The notes under the pieces: model-generated
Told to the model about the DNA's origin: nothing
What the model saw: the letters and a program-made list of their open reading frames with translations, nothing else
Database searches by the model: none
Part shown: positions 44,916-55,000 of the stretch, piece after piece
Layout: the number at the start of each line of letters is the position of its first letter
Position numbering within the stretch: the first letter of the stretch is position 1
Assembly: GCF_030908215.1 (NCBI RefSeq)
Contig: NZ_JAVFJK010000005.1
Coordinates: 1 to 64,000 of the forward strand
Origin: Sinomonas sp. ASV486
Lineage (GTDB): Bacteria > Actinomycetota > Actinomycetes > Actinomycetales > Micrococcaceae
Length of the DNA stretch: 64,000 nucleotides
Direction: 5' to 3'
Made by a program: the position numbers and the translations under genes

Positions 44916-46378
44916 GCACCACGACAGCACCCGCTCCGCAGGGGGCTGCTCCGGCAGTGGTGGTCCTGCCCGTGTCCCGGAAGGCAGCGGTGGGTCTGAG
45001 CGTCCTCGCGCTCGTGGCACTCGTCCTCTTCGGGTTCCTCGCGGGTACCAAGAGCGCCTCGTTCGGCCTCGTCGACACCGGCCGCGAGGCTTCGGCGCTC
45101 GCGGCCTGGCTTGCGCTCGCCGTCACCCTGATCGCCTCCGCGTGGTTCGGCTACCTCTGGTTCCGGGCCCGCAGGGCCGGCCACGCGCCCGCCCGCTGGG
45201 TGCCGGGGACGCTCGCTGCAGCCGTCGTCGTCTTCCTCCTGTCGGTCCTGGGGGTGGCGGGGGTCACCGTCATCACGCTCAGCGCGCCCCTTCTCGGGTG
45301 GCTCACCGCCCTCGTGATGCTCGCGATCGCGGCGTACTCCGTGTGGCTCACCATCCGGCGACGCAGGACGCCGCGCTGGGCCACCGCCGTCTTCGCCGTC
45401 GCCTTCCTCGTGGGCTTCCTCGTGTGGATCGTGGCCGGCGGCCGGGACCAGACTCCATACATTTCTCTGGCAGGGCTCCTCGCGGGCGCGGTGACCCTCT
45501 CGGTGCCGCTCGTGTTCGGTTCGCTCTCCGGGGTCCTGTGCGAGCGCAGCGGGATCGTGAACATCGCGATCGAAGGCCAACTGCTCATGGGCGCATTCAG
45601 CGCGGCAGTCGGGGCCACGATCGCGCACAACGTCTATGTTGGCCTGGCGTCCGCGGCCATTGCGGGCGCGCTCGTCTCGCTCGTGCTCGCGCTCGTGAGC
45701 ATCAAGTACCTCGTCAACCAGATCATCGTGGGCGTGGTCCTCAACGTCCTCGTGGTCGGGCTGACCAACTTCCTCTTCTCGACCCTCCTCACCGAAGACC
45801 CCGACGGGCTCAACAAGCCCCCGCATCTGGGGAGCATCGAGATCCCGATCCTCGCGGACGTGCCGGTGATCGGCCCCATCCTGTTCCGCCAGTCGCTCGT
45901 GGGCTACCTCATGTATGCAGCCGTGATCGTCGTGTACGTCGGCTTGTTCCACACCCGCTGGGGCCTGCGTGTACGGGCCGTGGGCGAGCACCCCCAGGCC
46001 GCGGACACCCTCGGCGTCAACGTCAACCGGACGCGGTTCTGGAACACGATCCTCGGCGGCGCGGTGGCAGGGATCGGCGGCTCGTTCTTCACCCTCGTGG
46101 CGGTCGACGCATTCAGCAAGGAGATGTCCGCGGGCCGCGGCTACATTGCCTTGGCGGCGCTCATCTTCGGCCGGTGGAACCCGATCGGGGCGTTCCTCGC
46201 CTCGCTGCTGTTCGGCTTCGCCGACAACCTCCAGAGCATCATCACGATCATCGGCTCGCCGGTGCCGAGCCAGTTCATGGCGATGCTCCCGTACGTCGTG
46301 ACGGTGTTCGCCGTCGCGGGCCTCGTCGGCCGCTCACGGCCGCCAGCCATGGAAGGCATCCCGTATGTCAAGCAATGA
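44912..46378 (+). CDS. Nucleoside ABC transporter permease (NupC/YufQ type) with an N-terminal extension
   Basis: 488 residues from the ATG at 44912. Residues about 180-488 are the usual permease core (GSLSGVLCERSGIVNIAIEGQLL, VNQIIVGVVLNVLVVGLTNFL, RAVGEHPQAADTLGVNVNR, YIALAALIFGRWNPIGAFL). The first about 175 residues add four or more hydrophobic segments (for example AAVGLSVLALVALVLFGFLA) that ordinary members lack. The family core is normally about 310 residues. The overlap with the next gene is 14 bases. Confidence 0.9.
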   Translation: MSTTTAPAPQGAAPAVVVLPVSRKAAVGLSVLALVALVLFGFLAGTKSASFGLVDTGREASALAAWLALAVTLIASAWFGYLWFRARRAGHAPARWVPGTLAAAVVVFLLSVLGVAGVTVITLSAPLLGWLTALVMLAIAAYSVWLTIRRRRTPRWATAVFAVAFLVGFLVWIVAGGRDQTPYISLAGLLAGAVTLSVPLVFGSLSGVLCERSGIVNIAIEGQLLMGAFSAAVGATIAHNVYVGLASAAIAGALVSLVLALVSIKYLVNQIIVGVVLNVLVVGLTNFLFSTLLTEDPDGLNKPPHLGSIEIPILADVPVIGPILFRQSLVGYLMYAAVIVVYVGLFHTRWGLRVRAVGEHPQAADTLGVNVNRTRFWNTILGGAVAGIGGSFFTLVAVDAFSKEMSAGRGYIALAALIFGRWNPIGAFLASLLFGFADNLQSIITIIGSPVPSQFMAMLPYVVTVFAVAGLVGRSRPPAMEGIPYVKQ

Positions 46379-46853
46379 TCTGGTCGGAGACCGAGACGGA
46401 GACCGGGACCCAGACGGAGACCGAGACCGAGACGCGGCCGGAGCCCGACACAGCGTCCGGCCCGGCGATGTCGACTGGGACGCGCTCACGGAGGCCGCCA
46501 CGCTGGCCATGCGCGCCGCGTACGCGCCCTACTCGAAGTTCCCGGTCGGCGCCGCGGCGCTCGTCGACGACGGCCGGGTCATCACGGGCTGCAACGTCGA
46601 GAACGCCTCGTACGGCCTCACCCTGTGCGCCGAGTGCACCCTCGTGGGCCAGCTCCGGCTGGGCGGCGGCGGCCGCATCGCAGCGTTCGTGTGCGTCGAT
46701 GCCGGGGGCGCAGTCCTCATGCCGTGCGGGCGCTGCCGCCAGCTGCTCTACGAGTTCCGTGCGCCCGGAATGCGCCTGCTGACGGTCAGCGGGGTGCGCA
46801 CCATGGACGAGGTCCTCCCAGACGCCTTCGGCCCGCAGAACCTTGACCACTGA
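46365..46853 (+). CDS. cdd: Cytidine deaminase with an acidic-basic repeat tail
   Basis: 162 residues from the ATG at 46365, within the end of the permease. From about residue 37 it is a tetrameric-type cytidine deaminase: AYAPYSKFPVGAAAL, the catalytic TGCNVENASYGLTLCAECTL (Cys and zinc-ligand Cys) and MPCGRCRQLLYEF with the other two zinc-ligand Cys. The first about 25 residues are an Asp-Arg/Asp-Gly repeat from hexanucleotide DNA repeats (46387-46434) and lack any counterpart in the family. It deaminates cytidine imported by the upstream transporter. Confidence 0.93.
   Translation: MSSNDLVGDRDGDRDPDGDRDRDAAGARHSVRPGDVDWDALTEAATLAMRAAYAPYSKFPVGAAALVDDGRVITGCNVENASYGLTLCAECTLVGQLRLGGGGRIAAFVCVDAGGAVLMPCGRCRQLLYEFRAPGMRLLTVSGVRTMDEVLPDAFGPQNLDH
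46387..46434 (+). repeat. Eight imperfect copies of the hexanucleotide gagacc
   Basis: A run of GAGACC/GAGACG/GGGACC units of 6 bp encodes alternating Asp-Arg and Asp-Gly at the N-terminus of cytidine deaminase. Copy number can change without shifting the frame. Confidence 0.85.
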
Positions 46854-46866
46854 GAAGGAGAAGCCC

Positions 46867-48177
46867 ATGACCACCGCCGAGCCCTTCGACGCCGTCGACG
46901 TCATCCGCGCCAAGCGTGACCGCCGCGAGCTGGCCGATGCCCAGATCGACTGGGTCATCGACGCGTACACGCGCGGCGCCGTTGCCGACGAGCAGATGTC
47001 CGCGCTTGCCATGGCGATTCTGCTCAACGGCATGACCCATCGCGAGACGGCCCGATGGACGACGGCGATGATCGCCTCGGGCGAGCGCCTGGACTTCTCG
47101 TCGCTCCGGACGCGCTCGGGGGCCAGGGTGCCCACGGCGGACAAGCACTCGACCGGTGGAGTGGGCGACAAGATTACCCTTCCGCTCGCCCCCCTCGTGG
47201 CGGTGTTCGGTGTCGCCGTTCCACAGCTCTCCGGCCGCGGTCTGGGCCACACGGGCGGCACCCTGGACAAGCTCGAATCGATCCCCGGCTGGCGGGCGTC
47301 GCTCACGAACGAGGAGATGATGTCCCAGCTCGGCGAGGTCGGCGCCGTCGTGTGTGCCGCCGGGGCCGGGCTCGCGCCAGCAGACAAGAAGCTCTACGCC
47401 CTGCGCGACGTGACCGGGACGGTCGAGGCGATCCCGCTCATCGCGTCCTCGATCATGAGCAAGAAGATCGCGGAGGGAACGGGCGCGCTCGTCCTCGACG
47501 TGAAGGTCGGGTCGGGCGCGTTCATGAAGGACGAGGCGAGCGCGCGTGAGCTCGCCCAGACTATGGTGGCGCTCGGCCAGGACGCGGGCGTGCACACGGT
47601 GGCGCTCCTGACCGACATGAGCACTCCGCTCGGCCTCACGGCCGGCAACGCGATCGAGGTCGAGGAGTCCCTCGAGGTGCTCGCTGGCGGGGGGCCCGAG
47701 GACGTCGTCGAGCTGACCGTGCGCCTGGCCGAGGAGATGCTCGTAGGCGCTGGCGTGCACGGCGCCGACCCGGCCGCCGCGCTCCGGGACGGCCGCGCGA
47801 TGGACGTGTGGCGCCGTATGATCGCGGCCCAGGGCGGAGACCCCGACGCGGCGCTGCCCCAGGCGAAGGAGTCCGAGACCGTGTACGCACCCGCAGACGG
47901 TGTGCTCGTGGGGCTCGACGCCCTGTCCGTGGGGGTCGCCGCGTGGCGGCTGGGTGCGGGGCGGGCGCGCAAGGAGGACGCAGTGCAGGCTGGAGCGGGG
48001 GTGCGGCTCCACGCGAAGCCCGGAGCGACCGTGCGCGCGGGGGAACCGCTCATGACCCTCCTGACGGACACGCCGGAGCGGTTCGAACGGGCCAGTGAGG
48101 CTCTCGAGGGAGCCGTCACGATCGCGCCCGAGGGTTCTCGACCGGCCCACAGGCTCATCCTCGACAGGATCGCCTGA
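46867..48177 (+). CDS. deoA: Thymidine phosphorylase
   Basis: 436 residues from the ATG at 46867, with AGAAGGAG upstream. Nucleoside phosphorylase II motifs: VIRAKRDRRELADAQIDWVIDAYTRG, the KHSTGGVGDKITLPLAPLVA signature, SGRGLGHTGGTLDKLESI and KKIAEGTGALVLDVKVGSGAFMKD. It releases deoxyribose-1-phosphate from thymidine or deoxyuridine. It forms a salvage set with cytidine deaminase and the nucleoside transporter, 13 bases after cdd. Confidence 0.96.
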   Translation: MTTAEPFDAVDVIRAKRDRRELADAQIDWVIDAYTRGAVADEQMSALAMAILLNGMTHRETARWTTAMIASGERLDFSSLRTRSGARVPTADKHSTGGVGDKITLPLAPLVAVFGVAVPQLSGRGLGHTGGTLDKLESIPGWRASLTNEEMMSQLGEVGAVVCAAGAGLAPADKKLYALRDVTGTVEAIPLIASSIMSKKIAEGTGALVLDVKVGSGAFMKDEASARELAQTMVALGQDAGVHTVALLTDMSTPLGLTAGNAIEVEESLEVLAGGGPEDVVELTVRLAEEMLVGAGVHGADPAAALRDGRAMDVWRRMIAAQGGDPDAALPQAKESETVYAPADGVLVGLDALSVGVAAWRLGAGRARKEDAVQAGAGVRLHAKPGATVRAGEPLMTLLTDTPERFERASEALEGAVTIAPEGSRPAHRLILDRIA

Positions 48178-48269
48178 GGCCTCGCTGCGGCGGTGCCGGA
48201 GGCGCCCGCCCCGGGAGCGCGCGCCGTCGTCCCGGAGACGACCCTGTCCCAGGGGTTGGCGGCCCGACT

Positions 48270-48295
48270 GCGGATAGGAAGCGCGGATAGGAAGC
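48270..48295. repeat. 13-bp tandem duplication upstream of the DedA gene
   Basis: gcggataggaagc occurs twice in direct succession (48270-48282, 48283-48295), about 60 bases before the DedA start. Confidence 0.85.
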
Positions 48296-48352
48296 AGGGG
48301 CTGTACCGTGGGACACTGGTGAGGTCTATACAGTCCGAGGAGCCCGCACCGC

Positions 48353-49111
48353 ATGCCGCTTGAGCAAATCAACGAGGTGATCCTGCACGCCGCCGGGCAG
48401 TGGTGGGTCTATCCCGTACTGCTCGTCTTCTTCTTCGTTGACGGCTTCGCCATGATCGCGCCGAGCGAGACGCTCATCGTCGCGCTCGCGGCGTACTGGC
48501 GCCATTCGGGCCAACCAAACCTGTGGCTCCTCGGCGCAACCGCGCTTGTCGGCGCCATGGCGGGCGACAACATGGCCTATTACCTCGGCAGGAAGATCGG
48601 CACCGACCGCTGGAAGTGGATGCGGCGCCCCCGTGTGCAGAAGGTCTTCGGATGGGCCCGGCACGAGCTCGACAAGCGGGGCGCTGTCCTCATCTTCACG
48701 GCCCGCTACATCCCGTGGGGCCGTGTGGCCGTCAACTACGTGTCCGGCAGCACGGGCTTCAGGCACCGGACGTTCTTCTGGCTCGACGCGTTCGCATGCC
48801 TGACCTGGGTGGGCTACTCGATCGGGATCGGCCTGCTCGCGAGCTCCTTCCCGTGGCTCCACCACAATCCGCTCCTGAGCGTGGCAGTGGCGGTTGCCTT
48901 CGCGGTCGTCCTGGGCATCGGGCTCGACCACGCCATCACGGTGTTCCACCGGTGGCGGGACACCGTGGACGCCCGCAAGGCCGCCGCCGAGGCCGCGGCA
49001 GAGCACGAGCGCGAGCGGCTCCTGAACCCCCATGCGCCGGCAGACGACTACGCACCCCGTGACCGCGGCGTCGGCGCCCCGCGCGAGACGACACGGGCCA
49101 CAGGCGACTGA
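48353..49111 (+). CDS. DedA-family membrane protein
   Basis: 252 residues. The DedA/SNARE-associated core has VFFFVDGFAMIAPSETLIVALAA, AGDNMAYYLGRKIG, and FTARYIPWGRVAVNYVSGSTGF with the conserved Arg of the helical hairpin. Four to five helices; the C-terminal tail is charged and rich in Ala/Glu/Arg. DedA proteins flip or translocate undecaprenyl-phosphate or phospholipid; which one cannot be told here. No promoter could be set with confidence; TATACAGT lies about 20 bases upstream of the ATG. Confidence 0.88.
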   Translation: MPLEQINEVILHAAGQWWVYPVLLVFFFVDGFAMIAPSETLIVALAAYWRHSGQPNLWLLGATALVGAMAGDNMAYYLGRKIGTDRWKWMRRPRVQKVFGWARHELDKRGAVLIFTARYIPWGRVAVNYVSGSTGFRHRTFFWLDAFACLTWVGYSIGIGLLASSFPWLHHNPLLSVAVAVAFAVVLGIGLDHAITVFHRWRDTVDARKAAAEAAAEHERERLLNPHAPADDYAPRDRGVGAPRETTRATGD

Positions 49112-49158
49112 CCCTTGGCTCCCCGGCCCGTCCAGTGGCCGGATGCCTCGGCGTTCTC

Positions 49159-49164
49159 TAGAGT
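49159..49164 (+). promoter_or_regulatory. -10 box giving a leaderless message for adenosine deaminase
   Basis: TAGAGT ends six bases before the GTG at 49171; no ribosome site precedes that codon. Confidence 0.5.
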
Positions 49165-49170
49165 TGTGGC

Positions 49171-50313
49171 GTGACTGAGCCCTACATCAACGACGCCCCC
49201 GACCTGACCTTCGACCTCCGGGCTCTGCCCAAGGTCTCCCTCCACGATCATCTGGACGGTGGCCTCCGCCCCGCGACGATCATCGAGCTTGCCGCCGAGA
49301 TCGGGCACGGGCTCCCGTCGACGGACCCCGTGGCCCTCGGCCAGTGGTTCCGCGACGCCGCCGACTCCGGCTCGCTCCCGCGGTACCTCGAGACCTTCGA
49401 CCACACCATCGCGGTCATGCAGACCAACGCCGCGCTGCGCCGCATCGCCAGGGAATTCGTCGAGGACCTCGCGGACGACGGCGTTGTATATGGGGAGGTG
49501 CGCTGGGCACCCGAGCAGCACCTCACCGAAGGTCTCACGCTCGACGAAGCCGTCGAGGCCGTCCAGGCGGGGCTCGAGGACGGCATGGCGGCGGTCGAGG
49601 AATCGGGCCGGGTCATCGCGGTGGGCCAGCTCATCACGGCGATGCGGCATGCGGACAACTCCCAGGAGATCGCCGAGCTCGCCGTGCGCCACCGCGACGC
49701 TGGCGCCGTGGGCTTCGACATCGCGGGCGCCGAGGATGGCTTCCCGCCCTCGCGCTTCGCCGAGGCATTTACGTACCTCGCCCGGAACAACTTCCCCGCG
49801 ACGGTCCATGCCGGCGAGGCCGCGGGTCTGGACAGCATCCAGTCTGCGCTCGTGGACGGCCGCGCGCTCCGCCTCGGCCACGGCGTGCGGATCGCCGAGG
49901 ACATCACGGTCGAGTCCACGGACGAGGTCGACGAGGATGGCGTGCCGATCCTCGACGTGACGCTGGGCCCTCTCGCGGCGTGGGTCCGCGACCGCGGCAT
50001 CCCGCTCGAGCTGTGCCCGTCCTCGAACCTCCAGACCGGCGCGATCGCCAAGTGGGGCGAGGACATCCTCGACCACCCGATCGACATGCTCTACGAGCTC
50101 GGCTTCAACGTCACCGTCAACACGGACAACCGCCTCATGAGCGGCGTGACCCTCACCGACGAGTTCGAACTGCTCGTGGAGGCCTTCGACTACGATCTCG
50201 ACGACCTGCTCGAGCTCACACTCAACGCCGCAGAGGCCGCGTTCCTGCCGCTCGAGGACCGCGAGGACCTCGTGGAGTACATCAACGAGGCCTACGCGAA
50301 TCTCGCCGAGTGA
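49171..50313 (+). CDS. add: Adenosine deaminase
   Basis: 380 residues, GTG start. Zinc and catalytic motifs: LPKVSLHDHLDGGLRP (HxH), VHAGEAAGLDSI (zinc His and catalytic Glu), RLGHGVRIAED (His), and CPSSNLQTGAI with NVTVNTDNRLMSGVTLTDE (catalytic Asp pair). It converts adenosine to inosine, in keeping with the nucleoside uptake block just before it. It is 12 bases from MazG. Confidence 0.96.
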   Translation: MTEPYINDAPDLTFDLRALPKVSLHDHLDGGLRPATIIELAAEIGHGLPSTDPVALGQWFRDAADSGSLPRYLETFDHTIAVMQTNAALRRIAREFVEDLADDGVVYGEVRWAPEQHLTEGLTLDEAVEAVQAGLEDGMAAVEESGRVIAVGQLITAMRHADNSQEIAELAVRHRDAGAVGFDIAGAEDGFPPSRFAEAFTYLARNNFPATVHAGEAAGLDSIQSALVDGRALRLGHGVRIAEDITVESTDEVDEDGVPILDVTLGPLAAWVRDRGIPLELCPSSNLQTGAIAKWGEDILDHPIDMLYELGFNVTVNTDNRLMSGVTLTDEFELLVEAFDYDLDDLLELTLNAAEAAFLPLEDREDLVEYINEAYANLAE

Positions 50314-50325
50314 GCAGGCGCTGAG

Positions 50326-51027
50326 GTGAGTGCCGCCGTCGACCGTCTCGTGGAGGTGGTGCGCCTCCTGCGCGAGCACTGCCTGTGGACGGCGGCACTC
50401 ACGCACGCCTCGCTTGTCACCTACCTCATCGAGGAGTCCTACGAGCTCGTCGAGGCGATCGAGGACGGCCATCCCGAGGAAGACCTCAAGGGCGAGCTCG
50501 CCGATGTGCTCCTGCAGGTGGTGCTGCACTCCGAGATTGCCCGCGAGCGGGACGCATTCGATCTCGACGGCGTGGCGGCGGCGCTCACGGACAAGATGGT
50601 GCGGCGCAACAGGCACGTCTTCACGGCCGACGGCGCCCTGCAGCCGAGCTTCCCCTCGACCGTCGAGGAGATCATCGCCTCGTGGGACGAGGCGAAACGG
50701 CAGGAGAAGCACGACGGCGGTGACTCGCCGCGTCTGGTCGGCCCCGGCGCGCTCGAGGGGCTTCCCCGACACCTGCCGGCGCTCGCGCTCGCGCAGAAGG
50801 CGCTGGGCCGGGCCGAGCGGCGGCGGGCGCTGGACGGGCTGGCCTCGGCCGAAGGTGCCCCAATCCCGCGCGCAGACGACCCGGTCTCCGGCACACAGGC
50901 CCCGGTCGCGCCGGCCTTCGCGACGGAAGAGGAACTGGGCGAGTTCCTCCTCGGCGTGGTGCGGGAGGCCCGTGCCCGCGGCCTGGACGCCGAGCGGGCG
51001 CTGCGCACCGCCGTCGCCAGCCTCTGA
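50326..51027 (+). CDS. mazG: MazG-family nucleotide pyrophosphohydrolase
   Basis: 233 residues, GTG start at 50326. The N-terminal MazG domain has the metal-binding EESYELVEAIED and ELADVLLQVVLH helices (ExxE and ExxD), and MVRRNRHVF after it. The first conserved helix is WTAALTHASLVTYLIEE, where the usual WDxxQTHxS is WTAALTHAS. The C-terminal half (about 110 residues) is Ala/Arg-rich and matches the spaced second MazG repeat weakly (LALAQKALGRAERRRALDG). Such enzymes clear non-canonical NTPs or ppGpp. Confidence 0.85.
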   Translation: MSAAVDRLVEVVRLLREHCLWTAALTHASLVTYLIEESYELVEAIEDGHPEEDLKGELADVLLQVVLHSEIARERDAFDLDGVAAALTDKMVRRNRHVFTADGALQPSFPSTVEEIIASWDEAKRQEKHDGGDSPRLVGPGALEGLPRHLPALALAQKALGRAERRRALDGLASAEGAPIPRADDPVSGTQAPVAPAFATEEELGEFLLGVVREARARGLDAERALRTAVASL

Positions 51028-51075
51028 GCCGGCCGTCCGCGTCACAGGTCGCGTGCGCGCGCGTGGGGCGGTTAG

Positions 51076-52443
<1,368 letters not shown>

Positions 52444-52581
52444 GTCTGGCGGTCTATGCCGGGCGGGCTCAGCCCCGCCTGCACGGAAGAGGCTCCCGCG
52501 GCGGCTATCGTTGAAGACGATGGCCGCCGCGGCCCTGTTTCCGGCGGCAGACCACCCGGCACCGAACCGCGAGGAGCTCCC

Positions 52582-53208
52582 ATGGCGACGCGTCGACCGG
52601 CCGTGCCCCGCACGCCGGCCACGAAGCGGCCAGCACCGTCGGAGCTGGCGCGGCAGGACGCTGCCGGGCCTGCGGCCGCCAAGCCAACGGCCAAGGCCAT
52701 GCCGAACGCCCAGCCTCCGGGCGCGCCGAAGGAGGTCAAGAAGGCCTCGAGGAAGGCCAAGGCCACCGCGCCCGCGAAGTCGAAGACGCAGCTGCGCACT
52801 CCGGTCCCCACGGACGAGGTCCCTGTTCCCGCGCGGGCGTTCTCCGGACGCATCGTCGCCCTCGCCGTCGTCCTGGTGGCCATCACGATCATGCTCGCCC
52901 CGACCGTGCGGATCTTCATCGGGCAGCGGGCCGAGATCAGCGCGCTCCAGGGCGATATCGCCGCCAAGCAGGCCGAGCAGGATTCCCTCAGGCAGTCCAT
53001 CGCGCGGTGGCAGGACCAGAACTACGTCAAGCAGCAGGCACGCGACCGCATTAACATGGTCATGCCCGGCGAGACGGCGTACTGGGTGTTCGGAGACACT
53101 GGGGCGGCGACCACGGGCACGAGCAGTAGCGGCACGGCTCCCGCCAGCGCCGAGAAGCCCTGGACCCAGGGCTTCTGGGATTCGCTCGTGCGGGCGGCAA
53201 CCGACTGA
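52582..53208 (+). CDS. ftsB: FtsB/DivIC-like septum formation initiator
   Basis: 208 residues from the ATG at 52582, with GAGGAG upstream. A basic, Ala/Lys/Pro-rich cytoplasmic region of about 85 residues precedes one transmembrane helix (IVALAVVLVAITIMLAPTV). A coiled-coil follows (IGQRAEISALQGDIAAKQAEQDSLRQSI), with KQQARDRINMVMPGETAYWV as the FtsB/DivIC signature. It links FtsL, FtsQ and the divisome. The long N-terminal tail is usual for actinobacteria. Confidence 0.9.
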   Translation: MATRRPAVPRTPATKRPAPSELARQDAAGPAAAKPTAKAMPNAQPPGAPKEVKKASRKAKATAPAKSKTQLRTPVPTDEVPVPARAFSGRIVALAVVLVAITIMLAPTVRIFIGQRAEISALQGDIAAKQAEQDSLRQSIARWQDQNYVKQQARDRINMVMPGETAYWVFGDTGAATTGTSSSGTAPASAEKPWTQGFWDSLVRAATD

Positions 53209-53300
53209 ACCGCCCGGCACTCACGCAGCGTGAGGCTGACTCGCGAGGTGGGCGAGCGCCGTCGTGCGTGGCACCGAAACGATCAAGGACAGTGAACATC

Positions 53301-53999
53301 GTGACCGAGACCCCCTCGACACTGGGCGACGCCCCCACGGCGCACGACCTGGACACCCTCAGCCGCCAGCTGGGGCGGCCGGTGCGCGACGTCGTCGCCA
53401 TCTCGGCCAGATGCGTGTGCGGGAACCCGCTGGTCGCGGCCACGGCGCCGCGACTGTCGAACGGGACTCCGTTCCCGACCACCTTCTACCTCACGCACCC
53501 TGTGGTCACGGCCGCTGTGTCGCGGCTCGAGGCCGGGGGCCTCATGACGGAGATGAATGAGCGGCTCACTGCCGACCCCGAGCTGGCCGCGGCGTACCGT
53601 GGCGCGCACGAGGCCTACCTCGCGGCGCGCGAGGAGATCGGCCACCGCGCCGGAACCGGGCCCGTGCCCGAGATCGACGGCGTCTCGGCCGGCGGAATGC
53701 CCACGCGCGTCAAGTGCCTCCATGTGCTCGTGGGCGAGTCCCTCGCGCTCGGGCCGGGGGTCAATCCGCTCGGTGACGAGGCGATCGGGGCCCTTGCTGA
53801 GTGGTGGACCACGGACCGCTGCTACTGCGCCGGCGCGTGGGACACACAGGGCACGGCGCCGGACAGGGACCTCTCGCGGCACGGTCCCCAGGGACTGCCG
53901 GCCATGACCGGGCGGCCCGCACCGGTGCGCAAGTCCGAGGGCGGGCCTGAGAACACCGGGCCAGAAACCGCGTCACCACGCGAAGGGGGCGCATCGTGA
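53301..53999 (+). CDS. DUF501 protein
   Basis: 232 residues if GTG 53301 is the start (53268 and 53292 are alternatives). DUF501 core: LSRQLGRPVRDVVAISARCVCGNPLVAATAPRLSNGTPFPTTFYLTHPVV, then the VKCLHVLVGESLALGPGVNPLGDEAI segment and WWTTDRCYCAG. The Cys clusters suggest a metal site but this is untested. Its function is unknown. It overlaps ppx by GTGA and lies in the conserved order with eno and ftsB. Confidence 0.9.
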   Translation: MTETPSTLGDAPTAHDLDTLSRQLGRPVRDVVAISARCVCGNPLVAATAPRLSNGTPFPTTFYLTHPVVTAAVSRLEAGGLMTEMNERLTADPELAAAYRGAHEAYLAAREEIGHRAGTGPVPEIDGVSAGGMPTRVKCLHVLVGESLALGPGVNPLGDEAIGALAEWWTTDRCYCAGAWDTQGTAPDRDLSRHGPQGLPAMTGRPAPVRKSEGGPENTGPETASPREGGAS

Positions 54000-55000
54000 G
54001 GGTCGCCGGAATCGACTGCGGGACGAACTCCATCCGTTTGCTCGTCGCGGACGCTGTGACCGCCGACGGCGCACGCGCTGACGCGGCACGCACAGACGCG
54101 GCGGCGGCCGGCAGCACCACACGGCTCGAGGACGTGCATCGCGAGATGCGGGTGGTCCGGCTCGGGCAGGGAGTCGATGCCACGGGCATGCTCGCCCCCG
54201 AGGCGCTCGAGCGCACCTTCACCGCGGCGGACGACTACGCGGCCACCGTGCGGAGCCTCGGCGCCGAGCGGGTGCGCTTCGTCGCGACCTCGGCGATGCG
54301 CGACGCCGGCAACCGCGACGAGTTCGTCGAGGGAATCCGCGAGCGCTTCGGCGTGGACCCCGAGATCGTGGCCGGCACCGAAGAGGCTGCGCTGAGCTTC
54401 GCGGGCGCCGCAAGCGTCCTCGCGCTCGAGGAGGGCAGGCCCGTCCTTGTCGTGGACCTCGGCGGCGGCAGCACCGAATTCGTCCTCGGGGACGCGCGTG
54501 GGGTCATCGCCGCGGCGTCCATCGATATGGGGTGCGTGCGCCTGACCGAGCGCCACCTGCATTCCGACCCGCCGACCCCCGACGAGATCGCCGCTGCGGA
54601 GCGCGACGTCGACGCGGGCCTTGCCCGGGCCCTCGCAGGGGTGGCGCTCGGCGAAGCGACGGCCATCATCGGCGTCGCGGGCTCGATCACGACCATCACC
54701 GCCCACGCCCTGCGCCTGCCCACGTACCAGCCCGAGCGGATCCATGCCGCCGAGCTGACGATCGGCCAGATCACGGACGCCTGCGCGGATCTTCTCGCAC
54801 TCACCCGCGGCGAGCGCGCCGCCCTGCCGTACATGCACCCGGGCCGGGTTGACGTCATCGGCGCGGGAGCCCTCGTGTGGCGCCGCATCCTCGCTCGCGT
54901 GAGCGAACTGACCGGAGGCGCGATCACAACTGCCGTGACGAGCGAGCACGACATCCTCGACGGCATCGCCCTGAGCACCCTGGCGGAAAGCGCTTCGTGA
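53996..55000 (+). CDS. ppx: Exopolyphosphatase / guanosine pentaphosphatase family
   Basis: 334 residues, GTG start overlapping DUF501. ASKHA-fold motifs: VAGIDCGTNSIRLLVAD (phosphate 1), FVATSAMRDAGN, PVLVVDLGGGSTEFVL (phosphate 2) and VGVAGSITTITAHAL. A short Ala/Asp-rich insert (about 22-40) is unusual. It is the short actinobacterial form lacking a C-terminal HD domain. It degrades polyphosphate or pppGpp. Confidence 0.93.
   Translation: MRVAGIDCGTNSIRLLVADAVTADGARADAARTDAAAAGSTTRLEDVHREMRVVRLGQGVDATGMLAPEALERTFTAADDYAATVRSLGAERVRFVATSAMRDAGNRDEFVEGIRERFGVDPEIVAGTEEAALSFAGAASVLALEEGRPVLVVDLGGGSTEFVLGDARGVIAAASIDMGCVRLTERHLHSDPPTPDEIAAAERDVDAGLARALAGVALGEATAIIGVAGSITTITAHALRLPTYQPERIHAAELTIGQITDACADLLALTRGERAALPYMHPGRVDVIGAGALVWRRILARVSELTGGAITTAVTSEHDILDGIALSTLAESAS

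Noticed and set aside
44243-45991. 582-residue minus-strand open frame
   Set aside because: Antisense to the two nucleoside permeases, with no recognisable domain.
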